64,000 nt of DNA from Anodontia alba (taxonomy: Eukaryota; Mollusca; Bivalvia; Lucinida; Lucinidae). A program made the translations under genes and the position numbers. This document shows positions 23,264-34,300 of this stretch, in pieces. The notes beneath the pieces were generated by a model that did not search any database, was not told where the DNA came from, and saw only the letters and a list, made by a program, of their open reading frames with translations. The first letter of the stretch is position 1; each line of letters starts with the position of its first letter. The DNA lies in assembly GCA_964016985.1 (NCBI GenBank), contig OZ024829.1, positions 74,351,610 through 74,415,609 of the forward strand, given 5' to 3'.

Positions 23264-23945
23264 TTCTAACACCCCTCACTGAGCGAAGTTTGCATAAATG
23301 AGAATTTGTATTGATTTTTATTATTATTTTTATTACCTGACTTCCCTTTTCAGTTGACAATACCTCTTAAGCATTATGTCACACGGTTACGTAGTTACAA
23401 GGTTCGATGACGAATATTCAAAATGGCGGATAACTTATACGATTCAGCTGACGATGTAAAACATAAAAACGATGTAAAAAACTCAAATCTTGTATCGTGT
23501 ATTCATGAAAGAATTGCAAAACATATGAAACTGGAGTGCCGCGATGGACTTAAGAAGGACAGATATAAAACTGCAAAATAAGAATGTTAACCGACTTACT
23601 TTTGTTTTCGAACATGTCAACAAATACACGATGGAAACAAGAAGTAAAACGAATGTGTTTGAATGGTAGGCCTATAACCTGTAGAGGAACTCATCAGGTA
23701 AAAAGGTCAAAGAATTGCAATGTTCATAGATCATTTTCTGTCTTAATACATAATATATTATGTATATGAATGTTCGGTCAATATTATAAGCTAGCGTCCA
23801 TAGTTACCAGGGGCAAAACTTTCGCAAATATGATTGGTTTCCCATCGATAGCGCGTGACGAAATTCCTATGCTCAAATACCTTAGATAAAGCACGGCTTG
23901 AAATGTAAAGACAAATCAGGAACAACACAAGCAGGGGTGTTAGAA
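23264..23945. mobile_element. 682-bp TIR element
   Basis: Bounded by a 13-bp perfect inverted repeat TTCTAACACCCCT (23264-23276) and AGGGGTGTTAGAA (23933-23945). The interior holds one 52-codon ORF and no known transposase. The hairpin just to its left and the arm copy inside suggest that the true element may be larger. Confidence 0.5.
23423..23581 (+). CDS. small ORF, 52 codons, function unknown
   Basis: ATG with A at -3 and G at +4 opens a 52-residue, lysine- and aspartate-rich, hydrophilic reading frame (starts MADNLYDSADD, ends RYKTAK) closing with TAA. It lies inside the 682-bp TIR element. No recognised family, no splice donor at its end. It may be the start of a lost transposase gene or chance. 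Confidence 0.2.
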   Translation: MADNLYDSADDVKHKNDVKNSNLVSCIHERIAKHMKLECRDGLKKDRYKTAK

Positions 23946-24774
23946 ATCCAAATTAAGCTGGTAGTGTGGATCAATAACAAAGGCTGTAAATTCAAAGAGT
24001 CAAACATTGGATCAACTTTGTGACAATGTTGGCCCAACATAACCCGAATAATAGGAATACACAGAGGATCTTATATGAGTGGTCATGTATTACTGAATTT
24101 ATTAAATCCGTTGGAGAAAAGGATAAGATGTATATATTTGTATCATAAAAAAATTATACAAATGTATATATAAAAAAATTCTTTTATCAAACAAACTGCA
24201 GGTCAGTTAATATAAGATACCAATTTAATTAGCATATTAATGTACCATATGCTGTTGCCTAAAGCAAAAACACAGCATGAAGTAATCTTTATACTGGCTT
24301 CCTGCTCCAGTGCCAAGGTGACCAATAAAACTTGCTATATTAATTAGTAAACCAACACCTTGGAGTAATCTTCTTCATTACTGTTACCATCTACCAAATG
24401 TTTTATAACACTTTAGACTATGCATAAAGCTAGCTTTTATACCATTTTGAGTTCTGACTGATTGAAAGCACCAATAAAGGTCTCAAGATGTGATTTAAAG
24501 AAGGATTAAAATTTTCAAACATATGAGTATAATTATATTATATATTTGTTTCTAATTAAGGCAAAAATAATGAGCTGCATGTGGCGGTTATAAAAAAACT
24601 CTTATCAGAATGTGCAGTTGTGCAGGCTGATCTGAGTAGTGCAGGCTGATCTGAGTTTTTGTTTAATGCTCATGTGACATTGTAGGTTTTGCTGTGCTCT
24701 GGCTCATTTGTGATTTTGACATTCTTACAGCACAAACATTGTTTTACTAGAATAATGGGTTCTTAACAAGCTCA

Positions 24775-25135
24775 TGGAAAACAGTGTAGACCCTGATCAG
24801 ACTCCTCCTAGAGGACTCGGGAGAGAAAAAAAAACTATGTCAGTTTATAAAAATACATTTTATTGTACAACCACTCTTTTTTAGTGAAATACTATTTTAC
24901 ATTCATAAAAATATAGTACTGTGCTGTAAGAATCTCACAAGTGAGCCTGAGCACAGCAAAACTACGTCACATATGCACAGACAGATTCAACATCTACACC
25001 TACGATGCTGTGTACAAAACAAATAGGTAGCCTAAATATTAAGTTTGATAGGTTGAGGAAACAGGGTAGACCTAGATTCCTTTTGGAGCAGTCTGATCTG
25101 GGTCTGCAATGTTTTCATTATAGGCAAACAGGTAA
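24775..25135. repeat. CAGTGTAGACCCTGATCAGA inverted repeat around the PIGO 3' UTR
   Basis: ACAGTGTAGACCCTGATCAGA near 24781 and its inverse (TCTGATCTGGGTCTGC) near 25090 face each other. The family has compact copies at 46120-46184, 49724-49788 and 49864-49931. The likely PIGO 3' UTR lies between the two arms. Confidence 0.55.
24858..24863 (-). terminator. likely poly(A) signal of PIGO
   Basis: AATAAA on the minus strand about 310 bases past the PIGO stop codon. It is the first such hexamer downstream, so it is the best candidate for 3' end formation. Confidence 0.6.
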
Positions 25136-25171
25136 TACTGGCAGATGTGTAAATTCTGATGCAGCATGATG

Positions 25172-25372
25172 TCATCTTTCACACTTTTCAGACAGTTTGA
25201 TGATCATTTTTCTCAGAGTATTGTTTACTCTCAAAATGAACAAGACTGAGAGTATGGCTACTCCAAACACTGTGAAACTGGACATAGCCTGAAATACAAA
25301 TCTTGGAGCAAATATCTTCCAAACAAACAGATGTCTCCTGTGGATGAATGCTGCCATCATTGAGCCAAATAA
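25172..25372 (-). CDS. PIGO: PIGO terminal coding exon D
   Basis: Acceptor TTTATTTTTCAG, then 66 residues and TGA at 25172-25174. The sequence LFGSMMAAFIHRRHLFVWKI followed by FAPRFVFQA is the diagnostic C-terminal PIGO motif, then a last membrane segment and a lysine-rich tail (KLSEKCER). Confidence 0.95.
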   Translation of the reverse strand, partial: LFGSMMAAFIHRRHLFVWKIFAPRFVFQAMSSFTVFGVAILSVLFILRVNNTLRKMIIKLSEKCER

Positions 25373-28300
25373 CTGAAAAATAAATAAAAAGAAGCAAATT
25401 AACAAAGCCTCAAAAAGGTTTAAGGACGCTAGATATATTTATTGTACCGTATTTTCTGCCAGTTTTACTTCCTGATTGCTTTTCTGTGCACCAGATCCTG
25501 TCTGAAAAAGAGTCTACACTAAAATGAAAGAATTTTATCTGAAATGGAGCAAATTCTTTCTGCTGGGAAGCAAATTCTTTCCTTTCATTGTTGACCCCTT
25601 TTCAGAAAGGATGTGAAATATTCTGACAGAGGTGCCTCCCCTGACAGTTTATCCATTCCCTTTAAAGGACTATTGGATACAAGAGAATGAATCATTGCCA
25701 GACAAATGTCCTGATGATGCAGTGAGGTTCAGTAGAATGATGTAAATCTGAATAGTTCTCAGTTATCCAAAGACACATTTCACTTGCCATGGCCCATTTC
25801 AAATTAAAAGCGCTGCAAGCACTGCACCATGCCCCACCACTGCACTTACATCAAGCAAGTGCCATAACTCTGTCAAAAATAAAATCAAAATAGTGTTCAA
25901 GATGACCACCGTGGTGTCCTGGATTTCCAATTCGACCAAAGGTTACCTTGATCCTTGAAGACAAGTTTGTACATCAGTCTAACTGTACTTATATGCCAAA
26001 TATCTTTCCTTAGTCTCCAATATTAGTCCAAATATAGACTTTAGAAAATTTTTCCAATACAAATGCTTAGGGAAACAAGTTTGACCTTTTTGTAGGAAAG
26101 GTCAAAGGTCATCCTATGATCCTCATTTGAACAAACTTGTATGGACCATGTATAGTGACAGTGTAGAACAAGATTCAAAGTCACAGGTTTTGTGGTTCTG
26201 AAGAAAATGATTTTTGAAGAGCATGGTGATCATCTGGTTGAATGGATCAAAACTATTAGGAAAGACTTTTGTTCTTATGATTACAGGTGGCTGCATACGA
26301 AGCATGGTTACAACTGAACCAAGGGCTTTGGAGGAGAAGTCTTTTAAAACTAAAAACAGGGTTATAGTTCTGTTGCTCTGCATATTGTCAGATGATGCTT
26401 TATATTTGTACAAATTTCATAATGAAATCTTAAACAGTTTTAAGTTGTAGAGCAGATAGGAAACATTATCATTTGAACTTTGACCTTGACCTTCATCCAA
26501 GATGGTTAAATAATAAGCTCTGCAAATTATCTTGATATAGTGAACATTAGACCAAAGTCTGAAAACAAGAGGTCCATGGACCATGATTCGCTCACCTGAT
26601 AAAAACAGCTGTTGCGTATCTGTAAATGCCATGCAACTACTTCCATTATTGCCACAGCAACTAGGACACAAATTTGACCATACCATAAAAAGGTCAAAGG
26701 TCATCCTAGTATCATCATTTCAACAAATTAAGTAGATTTTGGGTCCCCGATGCTGTATACCAAAAGTCAGCCTCAGAATTTTCTTAGCACTGGAGAAGAA
26801 GATTTTTAAGTGTTTTACCATATATGGGTATGGAAGTTATCTTGTTAAATTTGAATAACTTGTCAACATCCTTTCGACAGAAGGCCCCATGTGAAATCTG
26901 GTGAAAACTATTCAAGCGGTTTCAGAGAAGAAGCCATTTTAGATTTCACAATTTTATACACGTATATAGCCCAAGGACAAGGGAAGATAACCCCAAAAAT
27001 TTTTACAGTAGCAAAACAGTTTCATTACTTTAATCATATGTTGTAAGTTTCAGCCATTGTCTTTAATACATATTGAGAAAATGATTTTCAACATTTTTTC
27101 CATACAAATGTATGGGAACCCAAATTTGACCTTGCCATAAAAAAGTCAAAGGTCAACCTACGACTATCATTTGAACAAAATTGCTAGATCTTGGGTTCCT
27201 GATGCTACATACCAAGATTCAACCTCAGAGCTTTCTTGGTTCTGGAGAAGACTTGAGTGTTTTCATCATAAATGGGCATGGCAGCCATCTTGTTCAATGG
27301 CACAGAACCATTCTGACAAACTGTCAATATCCTTTTGACAAAAGGCCCCATGTGAAATAGGGTAAACATTGCTCAAGTGGTTTCAGAGAAGACAATTTTA
27401 TACATGTATATAGCCTAGGGGCAAGGGCAGATAACCCCCAGGGGACAAAATTTTGATTGTAACTAAAGAGTTTTAATACATTGTAAGATTCAGCTACTAG
27501 TCTTTAATACATTTTGAGAAAAAATACTGTTCAACATTTTTCCTATACAAATGTATGGGGGTGCAAATTTGACCCTGATGTAAAAAGGTCAAAGATCAAC
27601 CTACAACCATCCTTTGAACAAACTTCGGAGACCTTGAGTCCCAAATGCTATATAGGAAGATTCACCCACAAAGCCTTCTTGGTTCTGGAGAAGAACATTT
27701 TTAAGTATTTTTACCATATATGGGCATGGCAGCCATATTGTTAAATGGCATGGAATATTTGAACAAATTGTCAATACGCTTTCACCAGAAGACCCCTTGT
27801 GAAATCTGGTGAAATTTCATCAAGCAGTTTCAGAGAAGAAGACATTTAAAATCTACACAATTTTATACATGTATATAGCCCGGGGCGAGGACAGATAACC
27901 CCAAGGGGACAAAATTTTGACTAAGATTCACCCCCAAAGCTTTCTAAGTTCTGGAGAAGAAGATTTTTAAGTGTTTTTACCATATACAGGCATGGCAGCC
28001 ATTTTGTTCAATGGCGTGGAACCATTCAAACAAACTGTTGATATTTAATATCCTTTCACCAGAAGGCCCCATGTGAAATATGGTGAAAATTGGTCGAGCA
28101 GATTCAGAGAAGAAATTTAAAAATTACACAATTTCAAACACGTATATAGACTATTTTAATGTTATTGTTTTCATCCAGGCTACTGACCACGTAATTACAA
28201 TGTTATGCCATGTGACCAAAAATATTGGATGGCAAAAATATTTCCAGTTCCATAGATACCACTTGATTCAAGCCAAATTTTACTTGGATAATAAATTCCT

Positions 28301-31300
28301 TTTGGTTAATATTTCATCGTAAATTTTATTTAGTGTTTTAAAATACAGCTTTAAGAAGCAATTTGACTGATTTTCCTAAGACAAATACCACTGCTTCAAT
28401 GATATTTTTCCGATATCAGCAGGCGGGCGTGTAACTAATATTGCTTTATGGTGACTATTTTTATGCCCAGTTTTAACAAGTATATAGTCAAAATATGTAG
28501 CAGAATTTGCATCGCAAAATACCACATATCTCTGATGATGTTTGCAGCAGCACTCCTGAATAGAAAGTGACGCTGATAAGCCCTGCTTCTGAAAAGCTGA
28601 TTGGCTTAATTTGAAAGCTCCTCGTAATCTGATTGGTTAACACGGACTCTTCTGAGAAAACAACAAAGGGCTGCCAGCCCTTCAAAGTAATGGAACTTCC
28701 TGATGGTCAGAGCACAATCAGATCACGTGGGGCCCCCAAAGGGGCTGGAAACTTGAGGCATGGGCAGTGCCCGCCCATGTAATTAATAAAAGATTAAATC
28801 ATTAATCTAAACATTAATTACCTCCGATATAGAGGTGAAACAAACAGAAATAAACAGAAACATTGGTTTGGGTATCTGTAGACCATTTAATAAGCAAGCA
28901 GTAAGGCGAGTAAGCATGACGCAGTTCAGTAGTGAACATGAGGAAATGCATGCAACAAATAAGAGTCTTGAATCGTAACTGCCAGTCTGTTAACATTCTA
29001 GAAACTGATCTCCAAAGACCCAAACCCAGGTAGGAGTAGTTAAATAGGAATGAAGACACAATTTAACAATACATCTACGTTAAAACATGTACAAAGAAGG
29101 GAAGTGGTACCACCCTTACACAGAGTCTCAACTATTGATATGATCATAAGCACAGGAAGTCTGTACCAACATATGTTACATCACTGATTTCTGTCCAGCA
29201 CTCCTTGAAAAGCCCTACCCATTTTTGAGGCCAGCTGTTTACGAAGAGATAAAGAGGGGTCTAAGTATCTCTCATAGGCATTGCTAGCCCAGTCCCCTTG
29301 AAGCTTAATCCAGTCGGCTGGAATACCACATTGCAACGCAAAGGAAGCACCCCCACGTCTAAAGGAATGTCCAGAAAATTTCTTTAAATAGGACACAAAA
29401 GCAGTGTGGGTTAGCGGGATGGTGCCTCCTGGTGCTGAATAAGTAAATAGGGGGGATGGGCTATTACTGGAGGGGTGGCTACTCAGGCATAGCATTAAAG
29501 CTGCTGATGGGCAAAAAGGTGGATTTTTAATGCCAGGAAAGGGGACCTGTAAGGTTTTCTGCCTGAACAGTATGGTTTTGGACCACTGCACAGACAGAAT
29601 TACCCCAGATGTATGGAAAAGGGCATCAGAGCGACAGAGATGTATATCTGGGTTAAACTTATTCCAAGCAGGAATAAGTAAATTGGATTTCCTAAAAAAA
29701 GAAAAGAAGGCCACCAGGCAACGGCCCAAAATGTTAAGTCAAAGCATGTGAGAGGTTCAATACTGACAGAATTTGCTGCAAAATTTGGGTCGTGATGGGA
29801 AGTTTTTGCTTAATACTTTCTCCCTTACACCTACGCAGTCCCTTAAGAATTGAAGAAAGATACCAGCTATCTGACAGTGGGCTTGGATAACCTTCATCCA
29901 AATGCATTAACCTAACGATATTAAAATACTGCCTGATTGAGGAATAGCATAGTCTTGAGGCCAGAAATGCTATGTAACGCCCAAGGTTAACTAGGGATAT
30001 TGGGACAGGGGAGATACAGAGGCTTTTGCAAAACTGTAAGTATAAACTCTGTTGGCTCTGGTAGGTTTTCCTGGTGGATTCAGCGAACATATTCAGGCAA
30101 GGACAGACACTTCCTGGTCGAGCGTGGCCACCAGCCTCTTTCGTGCTTGCAAATCTATCAAAAAGAAAGGAAAAACTACACTGAGAGAGTTGACGACAAG
30201 GATGAGAAGTATTCAACAAGGGCTGGAGTTTCATGAAATGAAGTGGCTCGTGCATCCTTGAGATGCTGTCCGCTAGGGTATTCTTAGAACCACGGATAAA
30301 GTGGGCAGTGATATGAAAGTTAAAAGTAGCTGAGAGCCAAAACAAGTGACGAAGGCAAGACATCAAAATTGGGTTTCGTGATGTGCCTCGACTGATTGTG
30401 GAAACAGTCACAACATTATCTGACTGGATATAAATCCGTTTGTTGCGCCAAACTGAAGACCATCTACAAACTGCCAAATAAACGGCCAATATTTCTTTTG
30501 AGTTAATGTGTAGTTGAGACACAAAGGGCCAGTCTAAGGCCCAATTCAGGTAAAACCAATCCCCATCAAAAAACCCTCCCGCTGCAAGTGAACAACTGTC
30601 AGTAAACACAGACTGGATGGGCTGATGGTCTAGAAGCATTGATTTACCATTAAAGGTGGCTAAGAATGTGTTCCACCAAGTTATGTCTGCGCGAATGCTG
30701 CCAGTCAGTTTGACTTTATGGCTGTCAGCCTTGAGCAAGTTTATGGTATCAATAATGCGACGTGAATAAAAGTAGGGGTCTGATGTTGTTGAACTGTCGT
30801 CGCCATTTTGATCTGGAAGTTGTTCAGGTAGCGCAGCGGCTTGCTGCCCGTGTGACGTCACATCCGTCGAGGTTCCCGCCGTATCGCTTCCTGCCCGACT
30901 GAGTTTTGCTATCGAGGCTAAGATTAGCTTCTGTTGGCCTCTCGAGATTTTCGTTTTGGCCCACTCCTCGATTTCTAGCAGCTTAATTGCTTCGAGGGAG
31001 CAAAATCCTTCTTTAATTTTTCCACGGCATCGTTCGTTTTTTGTGATCGGCTGCCCAGGCAAAAACAGCTTCTTCCTCAGACATTGTCCTGATTTCTATC
31101 ACGTTCTCTGCAGTTTCGCCGTTTTCCATGCCTAATAGGGAGTTTCAAATTTTACTGTATACAAAAAACCAATTAATTGTTTCTCATAACACAAGTTTTC
31201 CTCGACAATCCCTTTCAGCCTCTGGAAGTTCTGCACAGAAAAAGCCTCTGAGGAAGAAGCTTGCCGTCATCCTCATAACAGAAATGGAACAGTCAAGAAA

Positions 31301-34300
31301 CCGGGCTCACATTGCTTGCTCCACAGAATTTGAGCAACTGATATATATCTTTAACCTTGACAATTCACTAGTTTACTGAATATCATTCCGAAATGTCAAA
31401 TATCCTTTTGAAAATTTCTGGTGATAATCCGCGTTCCACTATCTTGGAAATCTTTTATGAACAGTTTAAGCATCATACAAACATCTTTCACACAAAAATT
31501 TCTATTGTTTTCAACGTTTAGTCCCTGATGTTAACGATCTTGGATCTTTTTAAATAGTTTTTGTCGATTAAACATTTATTTTTTAAGCAGAATTTGCATC
31601 GCAAAAATACCACATATCTCTGATGATGTTTGCAGCAGCGCGCCTGACTAGAAAATGACGCTGATAAGCCCTACTTCTGAAAAGCTGATTGGCTTAATTT
31701 GAAAGCTCCTCGTAATCAGATTGGTTAACATGGACTCTTCTGAGAAAACAACAAAGGGCTGCCAGCCCTTCAAAGTAATGGAACTTCCTGATGGTCAGAG
31801 CACAATCAGATCACATGGGGCCCCCAAAGGGGCTGGAAACTCAAGGCATGGGCAGCACCCTCCCATGTAATTAATAAAAGATTAAATCATTAATCTAAAC
31901 TTTAAATGGTCACTTGATGAGAATCTCTTCTGAAAAGAAAATTTTTGACGAACGAAACTGCTTTATTTTTCTGAAAAAAAAAACAACAAAAAAAACATCC
32001 GCAATTTTACTGTCCGATAAACGTAAACAACAACTTTCTGCCATCTAATAGGAACGAGGCTAGAACATACTCTGCGTTAAAGACCAAGAGGTTGCAAATG
32101 ATGTTTATCGTGTGACGTAGTATGTAAAAAGGTCTATAGCCCAGGGGCAATGGCAGATAACCCTTGGGGACAAAATTTTGATTGTAAATAAAATGTTTTA
32201 CTACTTTAATCATACTTTGTAAGTTTCAGTCTAAATGTATTAGTCATTAATACATTTTCAGAAAATGACATTTCAACATTTCCCAATATAATTGTAAGGG
32301 GGCACAAATTTGACCTTGCCGTAAAAAGGTCAAAAGTCAACCCATGATCACAATTTGAGCAAATTTGGTAGACCTTGAGTGCCCTATGCTATATACCATG
32401 ATTCAGCCTCAAAGCTCTTTTGGTTCTGGAGAAGATTTTTTAGTGTTTTTGCCATTTATGGGTATGGAGGCCATATTGTTCATGGTGTGGAAACATTCGA
32501 ACAAATTGTCAATATCCTTTCAACAAGAGGCCCCATGTGAAATCTGGTGAAAATTGCTCAAGCGTTTTCAGAGAAGAGGACATTTACACATTGTAAGTTT
32601 CAGCTATTAGTCTTTGATTCATTTTGAGAAAATGACTTTTAAATATTTTCCTCATACAAATGCATGGGGACACACATTTTACCTTGCTGTATAAAGGTCA
32701 ATGGTCAATCTACCATTACCATTTGAACAAAACTGATAGACCTTTAGACCCCAATGCTATATACCAAGATTCAGCCTTAAAGCTTTCTTGATTCTGGGCA
32801 TGGTGGCCATCTTAACTAATGGACCATGACCATTTGAATAAACTTTCCATCCCCCATTAACAGAAGGTTCCACGTGAAATTAGAAGAAAATTTTTCAAAA
32901 GGTGTCATAGGAGAAGTCATTCAAAGTTGTGGACAGATGACAGACAGACGGGCGGACCACAGATGGCAAGTGATCATAATAGCTCATCCTGAGCCTGAAC
33001 TAAATATTGTTCAGTCAGTGAATGAGCTATGGAGCTAACAAGAAATCACTACATGAAACATACAAAGGGGTATAATTACATCAAAACTGGAAGAAAGATT
33101 ACTGTTCCTTTTCTCTGCACATCCTCTAATAATGTTTTATATTTGTAGTTTCATGAAGAAATCTTTAAACATTTTAAATTTATACAGCAGGCATGAAACA
33201 TTACCATTTGAACTTTGACCTTGAATTGTGACCTGGACCTTCATGGAACAGTGTTCAATTATGAGTTCTGCACATTGCCTTTGTATGGTGGACATTTGGT
33301 TTCACAAAAATCCTTCAATCCATTAAGGAGATATGGAGTGGATACAAGTTAATAGAAGGATAGGCAGACAGATGGATGGACAATATCAGGACATACGAGG
33401 GCAGTTCAAATAGTTCGTAGAACTCGGGGTTTAACTCACAGATTGGAAGATGGTTTCAACATTATTTTTCAATATAATCCCCCTTAACTTCAATGCATTT
33501 GGCCCACTTTTCTTTTAAGCAGTCTATGCCTTTGAAATAAAAGTCGTCTATTTGGTCCTCAAACCAAGCCTCTGTAGCAGCCTTGAGCTCATCATCGTCC
33601 CGAAATCTCATTCCACGCAAGTGGGACTTCAAATTTCGAAACAGATAATAATCACCTGGGGCCAGGTCTGGACTGTATGGCGGGTGATTTAACTGCTCGA
33701 ACTTGCACTCACGAATAGCCGCTTGTGCAACTCTGGACTTGTGCACAGGGGCATTATCATGCAAAAGAAGGACACCAGCAGCTAGCTTTCCCCCTTAATA
33801 GCAACCCTTAATTGTTTAATGACATTGGCATAGTATTCTCCTGTAATTGAAGTACCAGCAGGCTTGTAATCTATCAATATAATCCCTTTGGAGTCCCAAA
33901 ACACTGTGGCCATTACCTTGCTAGCTGATGGTTGGGTACGAAATTTCTTAGGTAGGGGTGAGCCAGAATGCTTCCATTGCATGGACTCTTTTTTAGCATC
34001 TGGGTCCCAGTGGTGAAGCCAAGTTTCATCTACTGTTACAAGATGAGTGTGAAAGTCTTCTGGATTGGCATTGTACACTTCCAGAAGTTCGATTGACTCC
34101 ACCCTTTGCTGACGATCTTGCATGTTCAGGTTTCTGGGTACCCACCTGGTAGATACTTTTGACATGCCTAAATGTTCATGGATTATAGTGTAAACACTTC
34201 CATTAGAAATACCACATTCTGAAGCAAGTTCGGCAACTCTGATTCGGCGATTGTTTAGCACAAGTCTCTCAACACGGTCAATCATCTCCTGGCTGATGAC

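Larger units (their letters stand above)
22440..24045. mobile_element. TTGGGCCAAC-rich MITE with nested insertions
   Basis: Between 22440 and 22740 the palindrome-like word TTGGCCCAAC or its reverse complement recurs about six times; it reappears at about 24025-24040. The interior is interrupted by SINE-B (22821-23068), a large hairpin (23098-23256) and a TIR element (23264-23945). The outer limits are approximate. Confidence 0.55.
28150..32134 (-). mobile_element. 3,985-bp insertion carrying an RNase H-tyrosine recombinase gene
   Basis: The insertion splits a word of the surrounding tandem repeat and is flanked by TATAG (28145-28149 and 32135-32139), so the ends can be read exactly. Order on the minus strand: 234-bp arm, 315-bp repeat R2, gene (31062-29181), 314-bp repeat R1 in the same orientation, 349-bp arm. 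The two arms are not alike. No reverse transcriptase or gag was found. Either one element, or an LTR-like unit nested in another element. It lies in the PIGO intron between exons C and D, on the same strand as the gene. Confidence 0.7.
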
